Below are positions 16,357 to 25,874 of a DNA stretch of 37,192 bases, in pieces. The DNA comes from Blastocatellia bacterium (lineage in GTDB: Bacteria; Acidobacteriota; Blastocatellia; HR10): assembly GCA_035573895.1 (NCBI GenBank), contig DATLZR010000158.1:1-37192 (forward strand), given 5' to 3'. A program made the translations under genes and the position numbers. Every line of letters starts with the position of its first letter. Positions within the stretch are counted from its first letter, which is position 1. The notes under the pieces were generated by a model. That model ran no database searches and was not told the DNA's origin. It saw only the letters and a program-made list of their open reading frames with translations.

Positions 16357-18465
16357 ATGGGAAAGAAACTCACAGTAAAGGTCGTGGTCGCACTCGTCTG
16401 CTGCGCCCTGATGGGCACGGCTCTCGGTTTGGCTCAATCGCCGTCGGCAGCGGCCAATCGCCTGACGGCTATGGATGTTTTTCAGTTGGAGCTGGCGAGC
16501 GATCCGCAAATTTCGCCCGACGGAAAGCGCATCGTCTACGTTCGCCAGTTCAGTGATGTCATGACGGACCGTCGCTACTCGAACCTCTGGATCATTAATG
16601 TGGATGGGACAGACCATCGTCCATTGACGACGGGCAATTACAACGACACGTCGCCGCGATGGTCTCCCGATGGGACGCAGATCATCTACATCTCGAATCG
16701 CGACGGCTCGCCGCAGATCTATCGCCGGTGGATGGACACGGGACAGACGGCCAAGGTCACGAATGTGACGTCACCCCCAAGTGGCATCGCCTGGTCACCT
16801 GACGGCAAGTGGATTTCCTTCGCCATGCATGTTCCCGAACCGCCGCCGACAATTGCCAAGCTTCCCACGCCGCCCGAAGGAGCACGGTGGGCCGAGCCGG
16901 CCCGTGTGATTGATAAGCTCGTTTATCGGTTCAATGGCATCGGCTATCTCAAGCCGGGATACACGCATCTGTTCGTCGTTCCGGCTGACGGCGGCACGCC
17001 GCGTCAAATTTCCAGCGGGAAATTTCATCACGGGGGCATCGGCTTCAATGCCAGTGAGGCGGTGTGGACGCCCGATGGCAAATTCCTCATCATATCGGCC
17101 AATCGCCACGAGGACTACGAGGTGGAAGCTCGCAACACCGACATCTACGAATTCTCGGTGACTGACGGATCGGTACGGGCGCTGACCACCCGTAAAGGAC
17201 CCGACGGCTCGCCGGCCATTTCGCCCGATGGACGACTGATCGCGTATGTGGGCTATGATGATCGTTATCAAGGCTACCAGGTGACCAAGCTCTACGTGAT
17301 GAACCGTGATGGGAGTGGCTCGCGCGTCATTTCGGCATCGCTGGATCGGGATGTGGCCAGCCCCCGCTGGGCGCCGGACGGAAGCGCCATCTACTTCCTC
17401 TCGGACGATCAGGGGAATACCGGTCTGTACGTTGCCAGCCTGGACGGGAAAATCCGGCGACTCGTGAACAACGTCGGCAGCGGGATGAGCGCCTACAGCG
17501 GAGGGGGAGCGTTCACCCTGGCCCGGAATGGGACCTTCGCCTTCACCTATAAGACGCCCTATATCCCCGGTGACATCGCAGTGGCGAGCATCACCGATCC
17601 GACCCCGCGCATCCTCACCGCCGTTAACGAGGATCTCTTCGCCACCCGGAAGCTCGGACGGGTGGAAGAAATTTGGTACACATCATCCAAGGACGGTCGG
17701 CGGATTCAGGGATGGATCATAACGCCGCCCGATTTCGATCCCACCAAGAAGTATCCCCTCATCCTGGAGATTCATGGCGGACCCTTCGCCAACTATGGCG
17801 ACCGATTCGATCTGGAGAAGCAACTGATGGCTGCCAGCGGCTACGTCGTGCTTTATACGAACCCGCGAGGGAGCACGAGCTATGGTGAAGAGTTCGGCAA
17901 CCTCATCCATCACGCCTATCCCGGCGATGATTTTTACGATCTCAATTCCGGCGTGGACGCCATGGTGGCCAAAGGGTACATTGATCCCGATCAGCTTTTC
18001 GTGACCGGCGGCAGCGGCGGTGGCGTGCTGACCTGCTGGATGATCGGGCGTACGACGCGATTTCGCGCTGCTGTCACGGTTTATCCGGTGATCAACTGGT
18101 ACAGTTTCGTTCTCACGACCGACATCCCCTGGACGGTGAAATACTGGTTCCCCGGTTTCCCCTGGGACCACGTCGAGCACTACGAGAAGCGATCTCTTTT
18201 GTCGGTGGTGAAGAACGTCAGGACGCCGACGATGATTCTCACGGGCGAGGCCGATTATCGCACGCCGATGTCGGAGTCGGAGCAATACTATGCGGCGCTC
18301 AAGCTGCTCGGTGTGGAGAGCGTTCTCGTGCGTGTTCCGGACGAGCCGCACGGGATTTCGCAGCGACCCAGTCACCACATCTCAAAAATCCTCCACATCA
18401 TCGGGTGGTTCGATCGGCACCGGAAACCCTCAGGCGTTGTCGAAGCAAACACCACCTCACGGTGA
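16357..18465 (+). CDS. S9 prolyl-oligopeptidase-family peptidase (first copy)
   Basis: This 702-residue secreted protein starts behind GGAGGAGGTGAACG. A signal peptide (VVVALVCCALMGTALGLAQ) is followed by a seven-blade beta-propeller with repeated WSPDGT/WSPDGK units (about residues 45-430). An alpha/beta hydrolase domain has the triad Ser553 in GGSGGG, Asp633 in GEADYRTP and His665 in DEPHGI. The oxyanion-side motif EIHGGPFANYG is also present. S9B/S9C enzymes release dipeptides or acylated residues from short oligopeptides. It resembles the second S9 gene at 32102-34120 closely enough to be a paralogue. The likely site of action is the periplasm. Confidence 0.94.
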   Translation: MGKKLTVKVVVALVCCALMGTALGLAQSPSAAANRLTAMDVFQLELASDPQISPDGKRIVYVRQFSDVMTDRRYSNLWIINVDGTDHRPLTTGNYNDTSPRWSPDGTQIIYISNRDGSPQIYRRWMDTGQTAKVTNVTSPPSGIAWSPDGKWISFAMHVPEPPPTIAKLPTPPEGARWAEPARVIDKLVYRFNGIGYLKPGYTHLFVVPADGGTPRQISSGKFHHGGIGFNASEAVWTPDGKFLIISANRHEDYEVEARNTDIYEFSVTDGSVRALTTRKGPDGSPAISPDGRLIAYVGYDDRYQGYQVTKLYVMNRDGSGSRVISASLDRDVASPRWAPDGSAIYFLSDDQGNTGLYVASLDGKIRRLVNNVGSGMSAYSGGGAFTLARNGTFAFTYKTPYIPGDIAVASITDPTPRILTAVNEDLFATRKLGRVEEIWYTSSKDGRRIQGWIITPPDFDPTKKYPLILEIHGGPFANYGDRFDLEKQLMAASGYVVLYTNPRGSTSYGEEFGNLIHHAYPGDDFYDLNSGVDAMVAKGYIDPDQLFVTGGSGGGVLTCWMIGRTTRFRAAVTVYPVINWYSFVLTTDIPWTVKYWFPGFPWDHVEHYEKRSLLSVVKNVRTPTMILTGEADYRTPMSESEQYYAALKLLGVESVLVRVPDEPHGISQRPSHHISKILHIIGWFDRHRKPSGVVEANTTSR

Positions 18466-18581
18466 CCGATGGGGAGTGAACCCTCGGCGAAGGTCGGGGG
18501 CCCGAACTGGCTCCCGACCCAGGAGGAGTGATATGAAGCTCACGCACTGTCAGAGAAGTGGAGGCTCAACCTGGCTGGGCT

Positions 18582-20804
18582 TCAGGAAGATTCCTGTTGT
18601 GCGAGAAGCGTTCGCATCAGTCGCACGACATCCTGCTGGTGGAAGGGCTTCTCCAGGAAGCGACTTCCAGTCTGCTGCAAAAAGGCGCGTGTATCCGTAC
18701 TGATCACATCGCCGGTGATGAAGACGATTTTCTTAGCCAATGTCCCATTGAATCGCTTCAGTTCCTGGTAAAGCTGCTGGCCATTGACCAGCGGCATCTT
18801 GACGTCGCAGAAGATTAAGTCGTAGACCCGGCTCCTGAGTTTGGCCAAAGCTGCGCGGCCATCGGTGGCCGTTTCAACCGAGTGACCTTCGCTCGCGGCG
18901 ATAGTCTGGAGAAGTCGGACGATGCTCGGTTCATCGTCAATGACGAGAATCTGTTTGGGCGCAGTCGGCGGAAGAGACTGAACCTCGTCCGGTTCCGATG
19001 AAGGGTGTTCATTGAGTTCCGTAACGAGGGGAAGCTCGATGACGAACTCCGCTCCTCCCTCGGAGCGGTTTCCGGCGGAGATTCTTCCGCCATGCTGCTC
19101 GATGATGCTATGGGAGATGGACAAGCCCAGGCCCGTTCCCTGACCGACCGGCTTGGTGGTGAAGAAGGGCTCGAAAATACGATGGAGAAGATCTGGCGGA
19201 ATTCCCGGTCCGTCGTCCGCCACGATGATTTCAACCAGGGTATTTGTGTGCGATGGCAGATCGGCGGACGCCGGTCGTTGGCCGTTGGAAGGCTGTGAGG
19301 CCGGCGAGACTTCACCCGTGAGGGACTTGCAGTCGTGCTCCGGTCGAAGAGCCTTCACCCGCGTGCGAACGAATAGATGGCCGCCACCATGCGCCTGCAT
19401 GGCCTGTTCCGCGTTAATGATGAGGTTGAGGAAAACCTGCTGAAGTTGCGCTCCATCAGCGACGATGAGAGGCAATTGCGGGTCGAAGTCAGTGACGATC
19501 TCAATGTTATTCACCTTCAGTTCGTAGGAGCGCAGGGCCAGGGTGCGCTCCATCAGCTCGTTGATGTTGACGGGGGATCTCTCCACTGGATGCTGGCGAG
19601 CGAAGGCGAGCAAGTTGCGGACAATCTGACTGGCCCGTCGAGCTGCTTCGTGGATGGCCGTGAGTCCTTCTTCCAGCAACTCTTCTGGCGGATGGGACTG
19701 CTGGCACAACAACTCGCTGTAGCCGATGACAGTGGTCAGCGGGTTATTCAACTCGTGAGCGATCCCCGAAATGAGCTGCCCGAGGGCAGCCATCTTCTCG
19801 GTGTGAAGGATCTGCTGCCGGAGCCGGTGTGACTCCGTCATATCCCGAACGATGATCAGAACAGCCGGTTTTCGCCAGTAGTCAATGGCGCAGGCGTTCA
19901 GGTTGACGGGGATCGCCGTCCCGTCTTTGCGCACCATCATGATATCTAGCGGAGCAGTCATCCCCTGAGGAGATCTCCACAGGTGGTGACGAGCAACCGT
20001 TTCCCGATCACGAGGATGAACCAGATCAAGGAAGCAGAGGTGGCGTATTTCCTCCGCCGTGTAGCCGAACAAGGCCAATCCGAAGGGATTGAGATATTGG
20101 AACCGTCCGTCCTGAACGATGGCGACGGCATCGTTGGCACTATCAATGAGTGTCCGGAACTGACGCTCAGACTCGCGGAGCTTTTCCGCTTGATGACGGG
20201 TTTCGTTGAGGAGTTCGGCGACATCTCGATATAAGGCGGCATTTTCAATGGCCACACCGATGATATCGCCCGCGGCGGTGAGGAACTGCCGGGCATCAGC
20301 ATCAACCTGTTTGGGGTGAGGGTGAACTATGAGCAGGACTCCCAGGGTGCGACCCTTCGACCGAAGAGGGATGGCGGCGAAAAACCAGTATCCCTCGCGC
20401 CGCAAGGATCGGCTGAGCGGATGACCATCTCCGGTGGGTATTTCGCCGACAGCCGGTTCTCCTGTCTGCATCACCCGGCCGATACAGGTGTCGCCGGGAT
20501 TAATGCGTTCGATCTGCGATACCGTGGCCGGTGAAATTCCCGCAGACGCCTTCAGAGTCAAATCCCCCGTAAAAACATCGGTGAGGAAAATCATCCCCGC
20601 ATCACACTCCATCAGATGGAGGACTTGCGAGATGGCGCTCTCGAGCGTTTCCTGAAAATCGAGAGACTGACTGACCGATGAGGCGATGGAGTTAAGGGCA
20701 GCCAGTTGTCGGCTATGTTCGACGATGCGGCGACTCCACTGGAGGATCCGCTCGTGCGTCTGAGTCGAAGCGACATTCTCTTGCATCCGATCTTGCCACA
20801 TCAT
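18582..20804 (-). CDS. Hybrid sensor histidine kinase (GAF-PAS-HisKA-HATPase-receiver)
   Basis: The 740-residue protein has no signal peptide or membrane segment, so it is probably cytoplasmic. In order: a GAF domain (about 40-195), a PAS domain (about 215-325, ending IIVRDMTE), a HisKA domain with phospho-acceptor His350 in GIAHELNNPL, an ATPase domain (about 440-595; NLIINAEQAM, DDGPGIP, GTGLGLS) and a C-terminal receiver (about 615-735) with phosphorylatable Asp667 in FCDVKMPLVNG and Lys in LEKPF. It may sense a small molecule or redox cue. It is the last gene of the minus-strand run that begins with the sigma factor, 127 bases after the subtilase. Membership of that operon is uncertain. 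The start codon follows AAGGG. Confidence 0.94.
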   Translation of the reverse strand: MMWQDRMQENVASTQTHERILQWSRRIVEHSRQLAALNSIASSVSQSLDFQETLESAISQVLHLMECDAGMIFLTDVFTGDLTLKASAGISPATVSQIERINPGDTCIGRVMQTGEPAVGEIPTGDGHPLSRSLRREGYWFFAAIPLRSKGRTLGVLLIVHPHPKQVDADARQFLTAAGDIIGVAIENAALYRDVAELLNETRHQAEKLRESERQFRTLIDSANDAVAIVQDGRFQYLNPFGLALFGYTAEEIRHLCFLDLVHPRDRETVARHHLWRSPQGMTAPLDIMMVRKDGTAIPVNLNACAIDYWRKPAVLIIVRDMTESHRLRQQILHTEKMAALGQLISGIAHELNNPLTTVIGYSELLCQQSHPPEELLEEGLTAIHEAARRASQIVRNLLAFARQHPVERSPVNINELMERTLALRSYELKVNNIEIVTDFDPQLPLIVADGAQLQQVFLNLIINAEQAMQAHGGGHLFVRTRVKALRPEHDCKSLTGEVSPASQPSNGQRPASADLPSHTNTLVEIIVADDGPGIPPDLLHRIFEPFFTTKPVGQGTGLGLSISHSIIEQHGGRISAGNRSEGGAEFVIELPLVTELNEHPSSEPDEVQSLPPTAPKQILVIDDEPSIVRLLQTIAASEGHSVETATDGRAALAKLRSRVYDLIFCDVKMPLVNGQQLYQELKRFNGTLAKKIVFITGDVISTDTRAFLQQTGSRFLEKPFHQQDVVRLMRTLLAQQESS

Positions 20805-20931
20805 AGGTCATCCCTTTGCGGGAGAGAGTCCCCCCTGGGGTCTCCCCTGCTCTCCCTGTCCTCTTCTCCTCCTACTTGGATGGATGAGCGGCCGAGCGAA
20901 TTTAATACACGTCCATTGCAAAAATTCTCGA

Positions 20932-22173
20932 TTAGCGGACGGCTCCGAGGACATCAATGCGGCCCCGTCCGAGGAGTCCGGCATAGCCGGGATTAAGACG
21001 GTCAATATTGACGGCGCTTCGGAGGATGGCCCAGCGGACGTTCCACCGCCCGGCTGAGATCACCAGAGCTGCTTCGCCGCTGACGAAAGCCGCCGCGTAG
21101 GATGTACCGCTGCCCCAGCCAAAGCGCCCACCGGGAAAGGCGCTGTAGATGGAGACGCCGGGGGCAGAGACGTCAATATGGCTGCCGTAATTGGAGAAGG
21201 GGGCCTTGACATCACCGCTGTCCGTTGCAGCAACGGCCAAAACATCGTCGTCCGAAGCCGGATACTCAGGAGAACTCGTGCTGTCATTGCCGGCTGAGGC
21301 GACGAGAATGACGCCGTGTCGAGCAGCATAGTCAACGGCCGCCCGCAGGACTTCAGGTCCGGAGGAACCGGGGATACCGAAGCTCATGTTGATCACATCG
21401 GCTCCCGCGCGGACGGCGTACCGGATCGCCGTTGCCACCTCGGAGATCTTCCCGATCCCGTCTGGGTCGAAGGCCCGAATCGGCATCAATCGGGCACGCG
21501 GAGCGATGAGACCAACAATGCCAGCGACCATCGTCCCATGCCCGTAGGCCATCCCGCCGGGCACTTCTGCCGGGTTCCGATCCTTATCAACGAAGTCGAA
21601 GCCCCTGACCAGCCGTCGTGCCGCGATGGCCGGATGACCGGCATCAATGCCGGTATCTATGACGGCGACTGTGACGCCTTCTCCTTGAGCAATAGCCTGT
21701 GCCTCCTCCGCCCGAATGAGGGTAACCGCGTACTGCCCGAAGTAATCCGTCGGGGACAAGCCATCAACAAAAGCTACGCTGCGTTGATCAACAAACGCGA
21801 CACTGCGTTGTTCTACTTCCGGCACTCTCACCCAGTAGTTGGGTTCGGCGGACCGCACGTCCCCGTCGGCCCGCAGTTGGTTGATTACCTGCCAGGCAGT
21901 TGCGGGTGAGGTGTAGGAGAAGACATAGAAATCATCCTCCAGATCGCCGATGAGTTGCAGGTTATGTCGTCGCGCAACGGTCAACGCACTCCGACCCGGC
22001 CTGAGCTGGCAGATCACCTCTCCCCCGCCTCGCTGACGCTGCGCGTGAGCCACGAGCTGATCCCCCGATGTCGTTCCTTCGGAGGGAACCAGCATGGGTG
22101 CTCCGGCAAGAAAGAGCATGAGGATCGAGCCTCCGACGACCATCACGACTCTACTCTTCCCTCTCCTTTTCAT
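20932..22173 (-). CDS. Secreted subtilase (S8) with I9-like pro-domain
   Basis: The 413-residue protein starts at the ATG at 22173 behind AAGGAGGAG; a longer open frame upstream overlaps the CHAT gene and lacks support. A signal peptide (residues 8-28) is followed by an inhibitor-I9/fervidolysin-like pro-domain (about 50-117, ending VRSAEPNYWVRVPE). A linker with the octapeptide QRSVAFVD twice (122-137) precedes the subtilisin domain, whose triad is Asp173 in VIDTGID, His212 in GHGTMVAG and Ser358 in GSGTSYAAA, with oxyanion Asn297 in SAGND. All catalytic residues are present. The gene follows the CHAT gene by 50 bases on the same strand, so the two proteases are likely co-expressed. Confidence 0.94.
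   Translation of the reverse strand: MKRRGKSRVVMVVGGSILMLFLAGAPMLVPSEGTTSGDQLVAHAQRQRGGGEVICQLRPGRSALTVARRHNLQLIGDLEDDFYVFSYTSPATAWQVINQLRADGDVRSAEPNYWVRVPEVEQRSVAFVDQRSVAFVDGLSPTDYFGQYAVTLIRAEEAQAIAQGEGVTVAVIDTGIDAGHPAIAARRLVRGFDFVDKDRNPAEVPGGMAYGHGTMVAGIVGLIAPRARLMPIRAFDPDGIGKISEVATAIRYAVRAGADVINMSFGIPGSSGPEVLRAAVDYAARHGVILVASAGNDSTSSPEYPASDDDVLAVAATDSGDVKAPFSNYGSHIDVSAPGVSIYSAFPGGRFGWGSGTSYAAAFVSGEAALVISAGRWNVRWAILRSAVNIDRLNPGYAGLLGRGRIDVLGAVR
21763..21810 (-). repeat. Tandem 24-base repeat encoding QRSVAFVD twice
   Basis: Two adjacent 24-base units (21810-21787 and 21786-21763, minus strand) are 21/24 identical. All three differences are at third codon positions and are silent, so the peptide is conserved while the DNA has drifted. 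The repeat sits at the pro-domain/catalytic-domain junction of the subtilase. Confidence 0.9.
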
Positions 22174-22223
22174 ATGAAAACTCCTCCTTCTCGCAGTTGT
22201 CGTTCTGTTTGGAGGCGTCGCCA

Positions 22224-25103
22224 TTAAGATGCTCCCATGAGGATAAATGGTGCCCAAAAATAAGGGTGATGGTACTGACCCTTGACCGCCAGTTGAGCCT
22301 GTCGCAGAGCTGCCCGCTTCGAAAGCCCCCCTTTCAATCCGGCGTAAAACTCCCGCATGAGTTCCGCCGTCGAACGATCGTTCACCATCCACAAGCTGAC
22401 AACAAGTGACGGAGCACCGGCGTAGAGGAATCCACGCATCAACCCGAAGAGCTCATCTCCCGGGAAGACCTCGTTCATTCCCGTCTCGCATGCGCTCAGG
22501 GTGACAAGCTCCGCCTGGAGGTTGAGGGTGAAAATATCATAGAAATTCAGCCACCCATCACCGACCTTCAAGGCAGAGAACATGGGATTATCCCGGCGAA
22601 AGACTCCATGAGCAGCCAGATGAACGAGGCGACATCGAGAGGCGCAGTGTCGCACTTTCTCCAGCGTCGCCTCGGGGCCGCGCAGAACTTGTGCCTCTTC
22701 CCACAGTGATTTCACCGCCGCCACTTCCTCCTCGATGAAAGGGGCGTTTTCGTCAGGGACGCCAACGATGAGAATTTCCGTCCCCACGCGCTGCGTGCGC
22801 GCTTTATCCGAACAGAGTTTGTAGACGCTGGCGCTGGGGCAATAGGAAATCTCATACTGTTCGATCAAATAGCGCTCACCATCATGGAGGGCGTGGAAGG
22901 GGACATAGTGCAGGAAATCATGGGGAACAAAAATAATCTTCTTTCCCGCCAGCACCGGGGCAATAGGTTGAACGAGGGCTTCATGCAGCTTTTGCAGATA
23001 GCGACGAGTGAGAAACTCGACGTTCTCCTGATGAGCGCGGATGTAGCTTTCGCTGAGAGTAAACTTGTCCAGGTAAAACTTCAACCGCCGGAGTAAGGGC
23101 GTGATGACATGCAAGCTGGTGATGTCATTGAAAACGTGAATCTCCTCGCGGCTGAGGCTGAAAGCCTTAACTCTTCCGTCAACTGAAAAGTACTCGATGA
23201 GAACTTCATCCGGGGCCAGGCACTGGCGGACCTCACGGGCATCAAACTGAGGTGCCGTATGAAGCAAAGCATACTCAGCATCTTCCAAAGAGAGGCGGCG
23301 TGCCAGGCGGGCCAGTTGTTTCTCCCGCTGGCGTACCTCCTCATGCAGATGCATGCCAAGCCAGGCGGGACGCTGTTGCGCCCGGCTCTCATAATGGTTC
23401 ATCCGGTTGTAATACCAATCCAGCTCTTCGCGGAGGCGATTCCACTGGCGATAGAGGCGCTCGACCGACGGGTCCTTGACTTTGCCGGGAATGGTGCGAT
23501 TCATCGCCAGCAGTTCGACGAGCGACCGCGATTTTGCCGCTTCCACATAGGTGAAGGCTTCTTCTACCTTCGCTTGGGTTCCCGCGCGCAAACACAGCTC
23601 GACCAGATCCTCGTAGACGCGCAACTTGTCCTTGAGAAACGAACACTTGTACTCATCCAAACGGATGCTCGAGCGCAGGGACTCCAGATAGGTGATCGCC
23701 TGCCGGTAATGATGATAGGCCTGTTGCTCCTGACCGGCCTTTTGCATCGAATGGCCGAGCAGATGCAAGCACTGATACTTGAGCCAGGGGACCTCGGCAT
23801 CGCCGATCAGTTGAAGGGCCGACTGACAGAGGGTTCCCGCTTCGTCCAGATCACCCAGGAAGAATTTCAACCGCGCCAGTTGCAATTCGGCATAAGCGGC
23901 TTTGGCCGACAGATTCTGTTCTCCGAAGAGCCGGCGCGCTTCAGCGCATAACCGCAGCGCCTGATCCCACTCATGCCAGTGCGTGAGCAGATCGCTCAGA
24001 TAGATATCGGTCAGCGCCGTATAGACATCATTGCCTTCGGCGAGGAAGCCGCGCCGGGCTTCCTGAAGAGCTTGTTCGGCTGCCCGGAAGTTGTTCAGAT
24101 GCGTGTACGCAATCCCCATGTACATCTGGGCCTTGGCGCGCTCATAGGTCATCCGCATCTCGGAGAATTTTTCCGCCGCCAATCGGGCGGATTCGAGCGC
24201 GTCCTCATAGGTGTTAAGTTGAAGATAGACCTCGGCCATATCAAGATCGCACAGGGCATCGAGAAGTGTATCCCCAAGCTCCAGCGCCCGCGCTCGCACC
24301 GAGGTGAACAACTTCAAACTTTCCTGAAAGCGCCCGCGGAGGAAGTACAACCAGGCAATGCTGTAGTCGGTCTGGTTGACAAGCTGTGGCATGTCCAGGC
24401 GCTCGTAGCCCTGCCGCGCCTGTGCGTAAAGCGCCAGGGCCTTTTCAAATTCGTTGAGCTGCGTGTACTGATTGGCCATGCTGAAGCGGGCGTGAGCCAG
24501 CCCGAACTCATCCTCGTGAGCGGCAAACGTCGCCTCCGCGCGCCGGTAATAGTCCAGAGCCTCTCGGTAGCGGTCTTGCCGGTGATAAATATTGCCGACG
24601 TTGAGTTCAAGTTGCGCCAGGAGAATCTCCTCGCCGTGACGATGAAAGACTTCGCGGGCGCGGGCGGCAACCTCCAGGGCTTCCTCATAGCGACCCAGAT
24701 ACATCAGGGCGTCTACCTTCGCACGGGCAATGCGGGCCGCATCCACTTCACGTCCCGCTTCCTCATAGATCCGCTCGGCCTGCTCGTAAAACTCAACCGC
24801 TTCGGGGTAGCGGCCGGTAAAGTGCATGGCCAGCGCACAAGCATGATGCGCCTGAGCCAGGCCTAAAGGATCATCACAAAACCGGGCGGCTGCTTGAGCG
24901 ATCTCCGCCAGGGCAACTGCTCGATGCAGGTCCGCCCGGATCAGACGAGCCACTTCCTCCTTGAGGCGTTGAATGACCGAGGCGCTTATCGGCCCTCGCC
25001 GATACCGCAGAAGCCGGTTGAACTCCTCCACTCCCGAGAGCCGCAAAAGCTGCTGTGAAAATTCCCCCTCGGTCCATGCCATCGGTGAAGCAAACTGTTC
25101 CAT
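22224..25103 (-). CDS. TPR-CHAT caspase-like cysteine protease
   Basis: This 959-residue protein has no signal peptide and is probably cytoplasmic. The N-terminal half (about residues 40-480) is a run of tetratricopeptide-like repeats (for example GRYPEAVEFYEQAERIYEEA and DRYREALDYYRRAEATF). A helical stretch follows. The C-terminal CHAT domain has the catalytic dyad His832 in LVHLAAHGVF and Cys872 in LSACETG, with GDELFGLMRGFLYAGAPSLV and the terminal WAPFILMG typical of the family. CHAT proteins are clan CD proteases related to caspases and separase. The ATG at 25103 begins two bases after the stop of the upstream zinc-finger protein; this near-overlap suggests coupled translation. The TPR part probably senses or binds a partner. 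No substrate is known; the subtilase encoded next is a candidate. Confidence 0.93.
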   Translation of the reverse strand: MEQFASPMAWTEGEFSQQLLRLSGVEEFNRLLRYRRGPISASVIQRLKEEVARLIRADLHRAVALAEIAQAAARFCDDPLGLAQAHHACALAMHFTGRYPEAVEFYEQAERIYEEAGREVDAARIARAKVDALMYLGRYEEALEVAARAREVFHRHGEEILLAQLELNVGNIYHRQDRYREALDYYRRAEATFAAHEDEFGLAHARFSMANQYTQLNEFEKALALYAQARQGYERLDMPQLVNQTDYSIAWLYFLRGRFQESLKLFTSVRARALELGDTLLDALCDLDMAEVYLQLNTYEDALESARLAAEKFSEMRMTYERAKAQMYMGIAYTHLNNFRAAEQALQEARRGFLAEGNDVYTALTDIYLSDLLTHWHEWDQALRLCAEARRLFGEQNLSAKAAYAELQLARLKFFLGDLDEAGTLCQSALQLIGDAEVPWLKYQCLHLLGHSMQKAGQEQQAYHHYRQAITYLESLRSSIRLDEYKCSFLKDKLRVYEDLVELCLRAGTQAKVEEAFTYVEAAKSRSLVELLAMNRTIPGKVKDPSVERLYRQWNRLREELDWYYNRMNHYESRAQQRPAWLGMHLHEEVRQREKQLARLARRLSLEDAEYALLHTAPQFDAREVRQCLAPDEVLIEYFSVDGRVKAFSLSREEIHVFNDITSLHVITPLLRRLKFYLDKFTLSESYIRAHQENVEFLTRRYLQKLHEALVQPIAPVLAGKKIIFVPHDFLHYVPFHALHDGERYLIEQYEISYCPSASVYKLCSDKARTQRVGTEILIVGVPDENAPFIEEEVAAVKSLWEEAQVLRGPEATLEKVRHCASRCRLVHLAAHGVFRRDNPMFSALKVGDGWLNFYDIFTLNLQAELVTLSACETGMNEVFPGDELFGLMRGFLYAGAPSLVVSLWMVNDRSTAELMREFYAGLKGGLSKRAALRQAQLAVKGQYHHPYFWAPFILMGAS

Positions 25104-25105
25104 GA

Positions 25106-25789
25106 TCAACTCTCGCGCCCCTCGCGGGTCGTTTTCTGCCCGAAAGATCGAACAATCGCCGGAAGGTCGGGGATGTAGATGGCCTGATCCTTCAATCGAA
25201 TCCTCAGATCGTAGACCCCTTCCTGCACGCCATCGAGAATGAACTCGCCGAAGACATTGGCCTGCGTGATATGGGCCAGTGTCGAAGCCTTCACCAGCTC
25301 GACGGTCGCATGGGCGACCGACCGAAGGTCATTGGTGATGGGCATGGATTGGCCGATGATGTCAACGGCATCCTTGGCTTCAATATAGTCCACCGACAGG
25401 TCAACATCGTAGTCGCCCGCCCGATAGAGGAACTGTCGAGACATCGGCCAGGTACCTCGTAAGCCCAGAAGCCGCCCCTCCGCAAAGCTATCCACAACGA
25501 GCACGGCCAGCGTGGCCCGTTCCTCGGCCGATGGCTGCAACTGCCGATGGTGCCGATACAGGGCTTGTGCCTGACGCCGCAACCAGATTGGAGGGTCAAT
25601 AAGACAGGGATCCCAAACTGCCGAAAGGAGCTTCCGAATCTGGGTCAAGCGATGGCGACAGCTTTCACACCCCGCTTCCAGATGTCTGCGAATCTCCTCA
25701 AACGACCGTGAGAGAGGGTCAGGCCAGGTCGCCCTCTCATCGTCGTTTTGCTGGGCGAAGGCTAAAAGCTCTTCCACCGTCGGACACAT
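25106..25789 (-). CDS. Zinc-finger anti-sigma-like protein, soluble
   Basis: The 227-residue product starts at the ATG at 25789, behind AGGAGG; an upstream in-frame ATG at 25807 precedes that site. The N-terminus carries HLEAGCESCRHRL (about residues 36-48), the HxxxCxxC signature of zinc-binding anti-sigma factors (zf-HC2/ZAS). The middle is charged and helical, and the C-terminal part (about 165-215, HITQANVFGEFILDGVQEG) looks like a small beta-sandwich. No membrane segment is seen, unlike most anti-sigma factors, so it would act in the cytoplasm. It lies between the sigma factor gene (85 bases upstream) and the CHAT gene (2 bases downstream). Control of the sigma factor and a link to the CHAT protein are inferred from this order. 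Confidence 0.7.
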   Translation of the reverse strand: MCPTVEELLAFAQQNDDERATWPDPLSRSFEEIRRHLEAGCESCRHRLTQIRKLLSAVWDPCLIDPPIWLRRQAQALYRHHRQLQPSAEERATLAVLVVDSFAEGRLLGLRGTWPMSRQFLYRAGDYDVDLSVDYIEAKDAVDIIGQSMPITNDLRSVAHATVELVKASTLAHITQANVFGEFILDGVQEGVYDLRIRLKDQAIYIPDLPAIVRSFGQKTTREGRES

Positions 25790-25874
25790 GATGCCGCCTC
25801 CTCGCATTGAACGACTAACCTGCTTTCCAATTTAATGGTGCAGCTACCCACCAGGAAAAATTCCCCCAGAATGA

